Shown one piece after another: positions 55,613 to 64,000 of a stretch of 64,000 bases of DNA (positions are counted from its first letter, which is position 1; every line of letters starts with the position of its first letter). The position numbers and the translations under genes are program-made. The notes beneath the pieces are model-generated. The model was given only the letters and a program-made list of their open reading frames with translations, made no database searches and was not told the origin of the DNA. Source of the DNA: Iocasia fonsfrigidae (GTDB lineage: Bacteria > Bacillota > Halanaerobiia > Halanaerobiales > DTU029); contig NZ_CP046640.1 of assembly GCF_017751145.1 (NCBI RefSeq), positions 848,137 through 912,136 of the forward strand. Reading direction: 5' to 3'.

Positions 55613-55825
55613 TTAAAATCTGTTCTTCTCCCACTTTATTTCATACCCCAAAGCCTTTGCTATCCTTTCAGCCTCATCATATCTAAGAGAACCCCTAGAC
55701 AATTTATTACTCAGGTTTTGAACAGTATCATTTTTATTATACTTTTTATTGAATATTTCTGTTAATTCAGTTAAGGTCATATCTTCATCAATAAGTATTT
55801 TTTTGATAGTTTTTTTTGCAGTCAA
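55613..55825 (-). CDS. Small helix-turn-helix protein
   Basis: A 70-residue protein with a Cro-like helix-turn-helix pattern: LTELTEIFNKKYNKN, then VQNLSNKLSRGSLRYDEAERIAKALGY in two helices, ending IKWEKNRF. Similar short proteins occur in phage and toxin-antitoxin loci. TTG 55825 is chosen because AAGGAGGCGG lies just upstream; the earlier ATG 55873 has no site. The DNA target is unknown. Confidence 0.7.
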   Translation of the reverse strand: MTAKKTIKKILIDEDMTLTELTEIFNKKYNKNDTVQNLSNKLSRGSLRYDEAERIAKALGYEIKWEKNRF

Positions 55826-55929
55826 TATTACCGCCTCCTTGAATATTATACTATAAAGTTTAATGATATTCAAAATTATTAAAAAAAATACTTGACAGTA
55901 TAAATAAAATGATATAAAATTAAACTATA

Positions 55930-56245
55930 ATAAAAAATAATATACTAAAACGTGTAAAAATAGATACAGCTAAAAATTATAGTGATGTTATAGGAAAACT
56001 GGAGGCCCTAACCAGAGAGTTATCTTATCTTAATGAGAGTAATAATAAACTAGAAAAGACTTTTGGGTTTGTATATCAAAAGTAGAAAAATGTGGGTATA
56101 AACACCGGGTTCAGGGACGGGGTCCAATTAATTTATATATTAAAAAGGGCTATCTAGAGGAGAGCCGGATAATATCCGAGGTACTTATAAATTTGAAAAA
56201 AGTGCTTGCCATGATAAGTCTGATATTGTAATTACTTTATAGCTA
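55930..56245 (+). pseudogene. Degraded coding remnants
   Basis: Two open pieces in different frames, LEALTRELSYLNESNNKLEK (stop near 56085) and then CGYKHRVQGRGPINLYIKKG continuing to about 56235, have protein-like composition but no starts. Joined by a frameshift near 56083 they would form one helical protein of about 95 residues. The family is not recognised. They fill most of the gene-free gap 55826-56290. Confidence 0.3.
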
Positions 56246-56290
56246 GAAAGTGCAAGGGGGCTTTCAGGCATATACCCAGAGAGTATCAGG

Positions 56291-56500
56291 TTATTCCTCT
56301 GGAATAATTTCCAGCACCTGATTAAAGTCAGTAATATCTAAAGCTTGCATTATTTCTTCTAAAGTTTTAAAGTGGACAGAGGCAGTATTATTATTAACTA
56401 AATTATAAGTAGTTGAATAAGCAAGTCCAGTTTTATCGGCAAGCCAGTAAATAGATTTTCCTTTGTCATTTAGTATATTGTTGATTTTAATATTAATCAT
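56291..56500 (-). CDS. XRE-family (Cro/C1) regulator
   Basis: A 69-residue helix-turn-helix protein: INNILNDKGKSIYWLADKTG, then LAYSTTYNLVNNNTASVHF and LEEIMQALDITDFNQVLEII. It belongs to the small antitoxin/phage-repressor type. GAGGATGTG precedes the ATG. Its promoter (TTGTGT 56549-56544, 17 bp, TATAAT 56526-56521, reverse strand) is back to back with a consensus forward promoter bearing a palindrome, so it likely represses the divergent gene. Confidence 0.85.
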   Translation of the reverse strand: MINIKINNILNDKGKSIYWLADKTGLAYSTTYNLVNNNTASVHFKTLEEIMQALDITDFNQVLEIIPEE

Positions 56501-56520
56501 AATATCACATCCTCTTATAT

Positions 56521-56549
56521 ATTATATAAGACACATAAAAGGAACACAA
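56521..56549 (-). promoter_or_regulatory. Promoter of the XRE gene
   Basis: TTGTGT and TATAAT on the reverse strand, 17 bp apart, 21 bases before the XRE start. Confidence 0.55.
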
Positions 56550-56574
56550 TATGTATGATATACCATAAATAGCA

Positions 56575-56603
56575 TTGACAATATATAGCATATACGCTAT
56601 AAT
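56575..56603 (+). promoter_or_regulatory. Consensus promoter with overlapping palindromic operator
   Basis: TTGACA at 56575-56580 and TATAAT at 56598-56603 with a 17-bp spacer match consensus exactly. TATAGC at 56584-56589 and GCTATA at 56596-56601 form an inverted repeat covering spacer and -10 box, a classic repressor site. It should drive the gene at 56722. Confidence 0.75.
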
Positions 56604-56721
56604 TAAATAACAGACTAAATTAAATGAATTATGAAAGAGGGTGCTTTATAACGTACTGTAAATTTAGAGCATAGTCTGGTCTATTAAAGGAATCAAAGAA
56701 AACCAGAAGGGAGCTTGATTA

Positions 56722-56961
56722 ATGAATATGGTTGAAAGTATTATTAATCTTATTTATGAAAATAGAGTTGAGGACCTGGACAGGCTTATGCATGAAAAGG
56801 AAATCATTGAACTACAGGAAAAAGCCGTTAATACAAATGAGTTTGAAGAAAGACATGATATAATATTCCAATTGAATATTATGGTATCAAAATTTTCATA
56901 TAAAACAGGGTTTAGAGATGGTTTAAGACTTTTAATAGAAATAATTAGTATTAAAGAGTGA
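56722..56961 (+). CDS. Small protein of unknown function, DUF6809-like
   Basis: A 79-residue, mostly helical acidic protein ending FSYKTGFRDGLRLLIEIISIKE. The pattern of a short helical protein with a late phase of GFR.G.rLl.E recalls DUF6809 proteins found in mobile elements of Firmicutes; this is a weak match. GAAGGGAG precedes the ATG. It follows the strong consensus promoter at 56575-56603 with a 118-base leader and is probably repressed by the divergent XRE protein. Confidence 0.6.
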   Translation: MNMVESIINLIYENRVEDLDRLMHEKEIIELQEKAVNTNEFEERHDIIFQLNIMVSKFSYKTGFRDGLRLLIEIISIKE

Positions 56962-56978
56962 TAAACAAGCTCTAGGAA

Positions 56979-57068
56979 ATGGCGAAGGGACTTATTGTAA
57001 ATGATGCTGGGGCAAAAGAAAAGGATCACCAGCTGATTGCTGATTACAAAACAATATTTCTTTATTAA
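56979..57068 (+). pseudogene. 29-codon frame, possible remnant
   Basis: ATG 56979 opens MAKGLIVNDAGAKEKDHQL and stops at 57068. The ribosome binding site is weak (AGGAA). It is not recognised; it may be the end of the island before the rplU promoter. Confidence 0.2.
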
Positions 57069-57111
57069 GTTTGACTGCTAAAAAAAGGTAAAAAAAGTAA
57101 AATACATTCAC

Positions 57112-57140
57112 TTGACTTATTAAGCAATATATGCTAAAAT
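57112..57140 (+). promoter_or_regulatory. Promoter of rplU-rpmA
   Basis: TTGACT at 57112-57117, 17 bp, TAAAAT at 57135-57140 with a TGC extension before it. Confidence 0.75.
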
Positions 57141-57147
57141 GAATTCT

Positions 57148-57220
57148 GTGCCAAAACCGCACGGCAAGGGCTTTAAAATGCTGTAGAGCTGCCCGATTCG
57201 GCGAGTCTGAGGTAAGGGAG
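57148..57220 (+). promoter_or_regulatory. Probable L21-type ribosomal protein leader
   Basis: The 90-base leader of rplU contains GC-rich pairing blocks (GCC at 57150 with GGC at 57163; GGGC at 57168 with GCCC at 57191), ending in CCGATTCGGCGAGTCTGAGG before the ribosome binding site. Position and structure fit the L21 leader known in Firmicutes, which allows autoregulation by L21. A covariance search would be needed to be sure. Confidence 0.45.
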
Positions 57221-57229
57221 GTGGAGTAC

Positions 57230-57541
57230 TTGTACGCAATAGTAAAAACTGGAGGCAAACAGTATCAGGTTGAAGAAGGGAAAATTATTAAGATAGAAAA
57301 ACTCCCTGTGGCTGAAGATGGAAGTGTTGAGTTTGATAAGGTTTTATCAGTAGTTGATGATAATGGTGCTAAATTCGGTCGTCCCTATCTCGAAGGGGCT
57401 AAAGTAAGTGGTAAGGTGATTGAACAGGGTAAGAACAAGAAGATTATTGTTTTTAAATACCGCCGTAAAAAACGTTACCGCAAAAAAACCGGACACCGTC
57501 AACCATATACAAGGGTTTTAATAGAGAAGATTGAGGCGTAG
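57230..57541 (+). CDS. rplU: 50S ribosomal protein L21
   Basis: A 103-residue L21. [20 protein letters not shown] at the N-terminus and the basic [20 protein letters not shown] pattern at residues 75-95 are diagnostic. TTG 57230 gives the standard start; AGGGAGGTGG at 57214-57223 fits it, whereas the GTG at 57221 lies within that site. Confidence 0.97.
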   Translation: MYAIVKTGGKQYQVEEGKIIKIEKLPVAEDGSVEFDKVLSVVDDNGAKFGRPYLEGAKVSGKVIEQGKNKKIIVFKYRRKKRYRKKTGHRQPYTRVLIEKIEA

Positions 57542-57583
57542 TCCAATATTATATAATTCTAAGAATATAGGGGGGTGGAATTG

Positions 57584-57862
57584 ATGTCCAAGAAAAAAGG
57601 TGTTGGTAGTTCTAGGAATGGTCGTGATAGTGAATCTAAACGACTGGGTGTTAAAAGATTTGATGACCAATTTGTAAAGGCAGGTAGTATACTGGTTAGA
57701 CAGAGGGGTACTAAGTTTCATCCCGGTTTAAATGTTGGTAAAGGAAGCGATGATACACTATACTCTAAAATTGATGGTTATGTTAAATTTGAAAGGAAGG
57801 GTAAAACTTCCCGTCAGATTAGTGTTTATACCGATAGTCAATTAGAAAGTATAGCTAATTAA
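57584..57862 (+). CDS. rpmA: 50S ribosomal protein L27
   Basis: A 92-residue L27: [20 protein letters not shown] directly after a three-residue start, then [10 protein letters not shown] near 44. Most Firmicutes make L27 with an N-terminal extension ending LQFFA that the Prp protease removes, with prp between rplU and rpmA. Here the extension and prp are both absent; only 42 bases separate rplU and rpmA. ATG 57584 follows GGGGGGTGG. Confidence 0.97.
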   Translation: MSKKKGVGSSRNGRDSESKRLGVKRFDDQFVKAGSILVRQRGTKFHPGLNVGKGSDDTLYSKIDGYVKFERKGKTSRQISVYTDSQLESIAN

Positions 57863-57881
57863 GGTAATTTACCTGAATTTT

Positions 57882-57917
57882 AACCCTCAGTGCATAATAG
57901 TGCTCTGGGGGTTTTTT
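57882..57917 (+). terminator. Intrinsic terminator of rplU-rpmA
   Basis: AACCCTCAG at 57882-57890 pairs with CTGGGGGTT at 57904-57912, with one G-U pair, followed by TTTTT. Confidence 0.8.
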
Positions 57918-57940
57918 ACATATTGAAATTTCAGAACTTT

Positions 57941-58184
57941 AAAGACCGACAAATATATTTGTTTACCTTGTCGTAAGCTTCGGCGTCCTGCTTGTGCTTA
58001 CTGTCGAGAAATTCTCCTCCGGCTCACTGAACCCTCTTTTTATTACGCAAGGATGGTTTACCACAGGCACTCCGTATCTGAGAAAATTGTACGAGAACAG
58101 TAAGGTTGCAGTATCAGGACATCGAGGCCAAGTTCCGTGCCTTCGGATAATTTCTAGAGTCGTCCAACAAATATATCTGTCTGG
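57941..58184. repeat. Dispersed palindromic repeat, composite long copy
   Basis: The left end AAAGACCGACAAATATATTT and CTTGTCGT...CGGCGTCCTGC match the copy at 30071; the middle CACAGGCACTCCGTATCT (58062-58079) with the following AAGGTTGC matches 2051-2100; the right end CGGATAATTTCTAGAGTCG and TATCTGTCTGG match 37470-37505. It fills the gap between rpmA and obg; a chance open frame through it is not a gene. Confidence 0.75.
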
Positions 58185-58227
58185 TTTATAATTTATTGAT
58201 TAAGTCTGGCTGGTGAAACCATTTTAA

Positions 58228-59556
<1,329 letters not shown>

Positions 59557-59604
59557 ATAGTGAATAGTAGCTAGATTTTCTTAAATAAAAGAGGGAGGGA
59601 TATT

Positions 59605-59898
59605 ATGTTAACAGCTAAACAGAGGAGTTACCTCAGGGGAAAAGCCAACAGGCTTGATCCACTACTTCATATAGGTAAAGATGGTATTAATAAAGGTTTA
59701 AGAGAGCAACTGGATACTCTTCTATTTGATCATGAATTAGTAAAAGGTCGTGTTTTAGATAATTCTTTAGAGGATGTTCAGGGTGTTGCCCACAAATTGG
59801 CAGCTGACTGTCAGGCAGAACTTGTTCAGGTGATTGGTAGTGTGTTTGTGTTATATAGGGAAAATCCGGAAGAACCTATTTATAATTTGCCGGGTTGA
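59605..59898 (+). CDS. yhbY: YhbY family RNA-binding protein
   Basis: A 97-residue CRM-domain protein. LTAKQRSYLRGKANRLDPLL at the N-terminus and HIGKDGINKGLREQLD near 22 are diagnostic for YhbY, which associates with pre-50S ribosomal particles. It follows obg, its common neighbour. Confidence 0.94.
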   Translation: MLTAKQRSYLRGKANRLDPLLHIGKDGINKGLREQLDTLLFDHELVKGRVLDNSLEDVQGVAHKLAADCQAELVQVIGSVFVLYRENPEEPIYNLPG

Positions 59899-59982
59899 GG
59901 TTAAGTTCTTGCAGCTCTTGCTAAAGGGTCATTATTTTTGATATTATAGAGAAAGAAAATAGTTGAGGAAGTTGGGGTTAAG

Positions 59983-61890
59983 ATGCTTGTAGTAAGCCTT
60001 AATAATATTGCTAAGTCATATGGTGTTACAGATGTATTAACTGATTTTAGTCTTCATGTAAACCAGGGGGAAAGGGTTGGTTTAATCGGGCCTAATGGTT
60101 GTGGCAAAACAACTGTCTTTAAAATTATTGCTGGTTTTGAACCCTATAGTTCTGGCAATCTATCCCTGAAAAGAGGGATAGAGATAGGTTATCTAAGTCA
60201 GTTGCCTGATTTTGAAGACGATCGGACCATAATTGAAGAGCTGAGGACAAATTATTTCCATCTAATAGAGATGGAAAAAAAATTACGTTTCCTTGAAGAG
60301 AAGATGGCTGTGAGTAATAATAATATAGATCATGATAAACTTATGAAGAAATACAGTGAGTTGCAACACAGCTTTGAACGTGAGGGTGGTTATGAGTATG
60401 AAAGCAAGATAAAAAAGGTTGCCCTTGGTATGGGTTTTACTAAAGAAGAATTAAACCAGCGTATTGTTAATACATTAAGTGGTGGTGAAAAAACCAGATT
60501 GGGTTTAATAAAGCTCTTATTATCTGAACCTGATCTCCTTTTACTTGATGAACCTACTAATCACCTTGACTTATCATCAATCCAGTGGCTTGAGGACTAT
60601 CTAAGTGATTACCAGGGTACAGTGATAGCTATCTCTCATGACCGCTATTTCCTGGATAAGGTAGTTGAGAGGATTGTTGAGTTAAGGGATGGTAAAAACG
60701 AAGAATATAATGGGACTTATACTTATTATTTAGAAGAAAGAAAGAGACGTTTTGAACAGAGATTGCATGAATATGAAAACCAGCAGAAGAAAATCAAAAA
60801 GATGGAAGAGGCTATTGAACGCCTTTATGTATGGGGCCGTTCAGCGGATAATGCCAAGTTCTTTAAAAGGGCTAAAAGTATGGAGAAATCGTTAGATAAG
60901 ATAGATAGAATAGATAAACCCATTCTTGATGGTAAACAAATGGGATTGGATTTATCTGTTGATGAACGCAGTGGTAAAGAGGTTTTAACTATTAGGAACC
61001 TTGATAAAGGATTTAATAAAGAGCAAATTATTAAAGACTTAAACCTAAATCTTTACTGGGGAGAAAAAGCGGCTATTATAGGCAAAAATGGTAGTGGTAA
61101 GACAAGCCTTTTGAAAATGATTTTAGGGGATTACCACCCTGACAGTGGTGAGATTAAAGTTGGAAGTAATGTAAAAATAGGCTATTATAGTCAGGAATTT
61201 GAAGGGTTTAACCCAAATGATGACCTGCTTACTGCCCTGCGCAGGGAATGTTCTATGACTACAGCTGAAGCCAGAAATGCCCTGGCTGCTTTTCTCTTTA
61301 CAGAGGATGAGGTTTTTAAAAAGGTAGCTGACCTAAGTGGTGGGGAAAAGAGTCGACTCCGCTTACTTCAATTAATGAACGGTAGTTACAATTTCCTTAT
61401 TCTTGATGAACCTACTAATCACCTTGACCTTCCATCACGTGAGATACTGGAAGAAGCCTTAGCAGAATACAGCGGCACTGTAATGGTTGTTTCCCATGAT
61501 AGATATTTTCTTAACAAAATAATTGAGCTTACTTATGAATTAATTGATGGTAGTTTGCTTAAATACTATGGTAATTATGATTATTATCGAAAAAAGAAAG
61601 AAGACATAATACAGGAAAAAGATAAGATAGTTGATGAGGAAAAGCCTGAGATGTCTGATTATCATAAACTCAAAGAAAAGGCAAGGCAGGAAAGACAAAG
61701 AAAAAGTAGCTTAGCCAATATTGAAGAAGAGATAGAAACAAAAGAAGTTCTTATTAAGGAAATAGAAGAAGAGATGACAGCTCCAGAGAATATTACTGAT
61801 ATTAAGTTATTAAATAAATTAAAAATTAAATATGATAAATTAAAACAGGGTTTGGCAGAGTTATATAAAGAGTGGGAGTCCTATATATAA
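59983..61890 (+). CDS. ABC-F family ATPase
   Basis: A 635-residue protein with two ATP-binding domains and no membrane segment: Walker A GPNGCGKTT near residue 36 and GKNGSGKTS near 366; signatures LSGGEKTRLGL near 165 and LSGGEKSRLRL near 449; each followed by LLDEPTNHLDL or LDEPTNHLDL. The linker with ERLYVWGRSADNAKFFKRA (about 282-300) and a C-terminal coiled coil (about 540-635) fit the YdiF/Uup type. ABC-F proteins act on the ribosome during translation. It is not placed near resistance genes, so a housekeeping role is likelier than antibiotic protection. Confidence 0.93.
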   Translation: MLVVSLNNIAKSYGVTDVLTDFSLHVNQGERVGLIGPNGCGKTTVFKIIAGFEPYSSGNLSLKRGIEIGYLSQLPDFEDDRTIIEELRTNYFHLIEMEKKLRFLEEKMAVSNNNIDHDKLMKKYSELQHSFEREGGYEYESKIKKVALGMGFTKEELNQRIVNTLSGGEKTRLGLIKLLLSEPDLLLLDEPTNHLDLSSIQWLEDYLSDYQGTVIAISHDRYFLDKVVERIVELRDGKNEEYNGTYTYYLEERKRRFEQRLHEYENQQKKIKKMEEAIERLYVWGRSADNAKFFKRAKSMEKSLDKIDRIDKPILDGKQMGLDLSVDERSGKEVLTIRNLDKGFNKEQIIKDLNLNLYWGEKAAIIGKNGSGKTSLLKMILGDYHPDSGEIKVGSNVKIGYYSQEFEGFNPNDDLLTALRRECSMTTAEARNALAAFLFTEDEVFKKVADLSGGEKSRLRLLQLMNGSYNFLILDEPTNHLDLPSREILEEALAEYSGTVMVVSHDRYFLNKIIELTYELIDGSLLKYYGNYDYYRKKKEDIIQEKDKIVDEEKPEMSDYHKLKEKARQERQRKSSLANIEEEIETKEVLIKEIEEEMTAPENITDIKLLNKLKIKYDKLKQGLAELYKEWESYI

Positions 61891-61898
61891 TTTTTATG

Positions 61899-61934
61899 CA
61901 GGAGAATGGGCTTATTAATAAGCCCATTCTCCTG
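61899..61934. terminator. Perfect 36-bp palindrome between convergent genes
   Basis: CAGGAGAATGGGCTTATT at 61899-61916 is followed at once by its exact inverse at 61917-61934. It lies between the convergent ABC-F and Q/N-rich genes, with no T-run on either strand. It probably stops or stabilises both transcripts. Confidence 0.6.
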
Positions 61935-61947
61935 TTGTAAGTTGTGC

Positions 61948-62718
61948 TTAGAATCCTTGTTTAGATTGATAATAGGCAGAACCTATGTCTTCATCCCTTG
62001 TACCGGAACTAAATTTAGCCCCGTATTGATTAACCCCACTGCCCTGCTGTATTGAGGGCTGGTAGTAATTGTTATTTTGGGCATACTGGCTCTGACCGGT
62101 GTTATTGTTCAGACCATACTGCATGTTAGCAGGCTGATTACCGGTATACTGACTCCTGATATTATTCTGGGGAGCGTTTTGAGCAGGCTGGGATTGATAA
62201 TAGGCAGAACCTATGTCCTCATCCCTTGTACCGGAACTAAATTTAGCTCCGTATTGATTAACCCCGCCGCCCTGCTTTATTGAGGGCTGGTAGTAATTGT
62301 TATTTTGGGCATACTGGCTCTGACCGGTGTTATTGTTCAGACCATACTGCATGTTAGCAGGCTGATTACCGGTATACTGACTCCTGATATTATTCTGGGG
62401 AGCGTTTTGAGCAGGCTGGGATTGATAATAGGCAGAGCCTATGTCTTCATCCCTTGCCCCGGAACTAAATTTAGCCCCGTACTGATTAACGCCACCGCCC
62501 TGCTGTATGGAGGGCTGGTAGTAATTGTTATTCCGGGCATACTGGCTCTGACCAGGGCTTGTGTTTTGTAAGCCTTTATTTTGGGCAAGATTTTGTATAT
62601 TAGGGTTACCCTGATTTCCCTGTTGCAATTGAGTATAAGCCTGTCCAAGGCCCGGCCCGGCATGCATCTGTTGATTTACGGCATTTTGTTGAAATGCTTG
62701 ATTATTATTTTGATTCAA
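61948..62718 (-). CDS. Q/N-rich protein with 76-residue tandem repeats
   Basis: A 256-residue low-complexity protein, very rich in Gln, Asn, Gly and Tyr, with no signal peptide or membrane segment. After a unique Q/N-rich start (about 56 residues), a 76-residue unit occurs 2.6 times; each unit has NNNYYQPSIQQGGGVNQYG, KFSSGTRDEDIGSAYYQS and QYTGNQPANMQYGLNNNTG in turn. QYGAKFSSGT recalls the QFGTEFASET cleavage motif of gamma-type spore proteins, but the match is short. TTG 62718 is 9 bases from AAGGAG; ATG 62724 and TTG 62727 are closer alternatives. The function is unknown. Confidence 0.75.
   Translation of the reverse strand: MNQNNNQAFQQNAVNQQMHAGPGLGQAYTQLQQGNQGNPNIQNLAQNKGLQNTSPGQSQYARNNNYYQPSIQQGGGVNQYGAKFSSGARDEDIGSAYYQSQPAQNAPQNNIRSQYTGNQPANMQYGLNNNTGQSQYAQNNNYYQPSIKQGGGVNQYGAKFSSGTRDEDIGSAYYQSQPAQNAPQNNIRSQYTGNQPANMQYGLNNNTGQSQYAQNNNYYQPSIQQGSGVNQYGAKFSSGTRDEDIGSAYYQSKQGF
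61963..62550 (-). repeat. 228-bp tandem repeat array (2.6 units)
   Basis: Units at 62550-62323, 62322-62095 and a partial 62094-61963 inside the Q/N-rich gene differ by only a few bases each, so they are recent duplications or homogenised by recombination. Confidence 0.9.
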
Positions 62719-62982
62719 AAGCATCAACTCCTTAATTATATTGCAGTATACTGCATTTATATTATTAACATAATTACCATAAATATGATGTTATTTTTAA
62801 CCAGAAAATAGATTTTATTTTTTTATAATTATAAAATGATAGAGAAATAATTATATATATACCAGGTATTCAGGCAGGTATTAAGATAGTTTTAGAGAAT
62901 TATATAATATTAAGTAGGTAAGTTTATTTAGCTAATTTTTGATATATTTTTAATAACTTTAATACTGGAAAGGGGTGTTTTA

Positions 62983-64000
62983 GTGTCTTTAAGAAGGATT
63001 GACCGTGCAGTTATCATTATTCTGGATGGTGCAGGTATTGGTGAATCACCAGATGCCGCTGATTTTGGTGATATAGGTACAAGTACAATTCCACATGTTG
63101 CTGAAAAAGTTGGGGGATTGAATCTCCCTAATATGGAAGAATTGGGTCTTGGTGCGATAGCTCATGTTAAAGGTCTTAAACCAGTAGGAAAAAGAGGGGC
63201 TTACGGGAAAATGGCTGAAAAATCAGCTGGCAAAGATACTACTACCGGACATTGGGAGATAGCTGGCCTGATCACAGAACAGAAGTTCCCGACATATCCA
63301 CAGGGCTTTCCTGATGAGGTAATTAGACCTTTTAGTGATAAGATTGGCAGAGAAATTCTTGGTAATTACCCGGCTTCTGGTACAGCAATAATTGAAGACC
63401 TGGGTAAAGAACATATGGAGAGTGGGAAACCTATTGTTTATACTTCGGCTGATAGTGTTTTTCAGATTGCTGCCCATGAAGAGATTATTCCAGTTGAGAA
63501 ATTATATAAATACTGTAAGATAGCACGCAAAATATTAAGAGGTGAGCACGCTGTGGGCCGGGTTATTGCCAGACCTTTTATTGGCAGACCAGGCAATTTT
63601 ATCCGGACAGATAGGAGGCATGACTTTTCACTCAAACCAGTGGGTGATACCATTCTGGATATCCTCTCTAATAGTGGTTTAGATGTTATGGCAGTGGGTA
63701 AAACAGATGATATTTTTGCTAATAGAGGTATAACAAAGACGAATCATGTTATTGATAATATGGATACAGTTGACGGAACTCTGGAATTTATGGCAGCCCC
63801 TAAGAAGGGTTTAATTTTTGCTAATTTGGTGGAGTTTGATATGAACTATGGGCATCGTAATGACCCTGAGGGATTTGCCCGGGCCTTAAAGGACTTTGAT
63901 GACCGGCTCCCAGAGATAATAGAGCTGATGACTGAAAGAGACCTGTTCATAATTACAGCAGATCATGGGTGTGATCCTACTACAGCAGGGACAGACCATA
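62983..64000 (+). CDS. deoB: Phosphopentomutase, 3' end outside the window
   Basis: The first 339 residues of an alkaline-phosphatase-superfamily mutase of about 390 residues. [18 protein letters not shown] near residue 14 gives metal ligands, [13 protein letters not shown] near 80 the phosphorylated Thr, and [14 protein letters not shown] near 326 further ligands. It interconverts ribose (or deoxyribose) 1- and 5-phosphate in nucleoside salvage. GTG 62983 follows AAAGGGGTG. The residue after LD is Gly rather than the commoner Ser. The gap 62728-62982 before it shows no clear promoter or other feature. Confidence 0.95.
   Translation, partial: MSLRRIDRAVIIILDGAGIGESPDAADFGDIGTSTIPHVAEKVGGLNLPNMEELGLGAIAHVKGLKPVGKRGAYGKMAEKSAGKDTTTGHWEIAGLITEQKFPTYPQGFPDEVIRPFSDKIGREILGNYPASGTAIIEDLGKEHMESGKPIVYTSADSVFQIAAHEEIIPVEKLYKYCKIARKILRGEHAVGRVIARPFIGRPGNFIRTDRRHDFSLKPVGDTILDILSNSGLDVMAVGKTDDIFANRGITKTNHVIDNMDTVDGTLEFMAAPKKGLIFANLVEFDMNYGHRNDPEGFARALKDFDDRLPEIIELMTERDLFIITADHGCDPTTAGTDH

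Noticed and set aside
57994-58191. 65-codon open frame between rpmA and obg
   Set aside because: It is read through the dispersed repeat with no ribosome binding site, so it is a chance frame.
62077-62571. Two forward-strand frames starting alike (MGILALTGVIV)
   Set aside because: They are shadows of the tandem repeats of the reverse-strand Q/N-rich gene; their spacing equals the 228-bp repeat.

Overview
The window is a 64 kb stretch of a low-GC chromosome. Gene content and order point to an anaerobic, salt-adapted diderm Firmicute, most likely of the order Halanaerobiales (inference). The support is a clostridial-type rnf operon, a trehalose osmolyte operon, T-box and lysine riboswitch control, an mre-min cluster that includes minE and continues through a spoIVFB-like gene to obg, and a sugar-binding protein with a plain cleavable signal peptide rather than a lipobox. 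No rRNA, tRNA, CRISPR array or intact transposase was seen. TTG and GTG starts are frequent, so many starts below were moved to the codon that follows a good ribosome binding site.

Layout. 1-8.2 kb: lysine riboswitch with an NhaC-family transporter, a Nudix hydrolase, T-box valS, and the reverse-strand otsA-otsB operon. 8.2-13.8 kb: a MITE-like element, an AlaA-type aminotransferase and a giant double-DUF445 membrane protein. 14-24.7 kb: a LacI regulator with two matching operator-like sites, two large clan GH-Q glycoside phosphorylases flanking a three-gene sugar ABC importer without its ATPase, and the remnant of a cupin gene. 24.8-32.2 kb: transketolase, a tiny reverse-strand membrane protein with a leader minigene, an FtsA-like actin-fold protein, a DUF212 protein, folC and a SPOR-domain protein. 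32.3-39.3 kb: rnfCDGEAB followed by a NusG-II domain protein, a Gx-type transporter and maf. 39.5-52.7 kb: the envelope and division block radC-mreBCD-mrdA-minCDE-rodA-spoIVFB-like-two radical-SAM-linked genes-RNase G/E. 52.7-57.1 kb: a small accessory island (AAA/PD-DExK protein, HEPN-MNT toxin-antitoxin pair with a frameshift, two HTH proteins, gene remnants) splitting the usual rng-rplU junction. 57.1-64 kb: rplU-rpmA, obg, yhbY, an ABC-F ATPase, a Q/N-rich protein with 76-residue tandem repeats, and the start of deoB, which runs off the window.

How the genes work together. The 14-24.5 kb locus reads as import and phosphorolysis of a beta-glucan oligosaccharide under LacI control, saving ATP by releasing glucose 1-phosphate. 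Rnf would couple ferredoxin:NAD+ redox chemistry to an ion gradient. MreBCD, PBP2, RodA and MinCDE shape and divide the cell. Trehalose synthesis and ion-coupled transport fit life in salt.

The least explained signals are: a dispersed family of imperfect palindromic repeats at about 2.0, 30.1, 37.5, 39.3 and 58.0 kb, one copy of which supplies the last codons and stop of rnfB; the Q/N-rich repeat protein at 62 kb; the leader minigene and 47-residue membrane protein at 27.1 kb; and a MinE reading frame whose ribosome binding site points to a non-ATG start.
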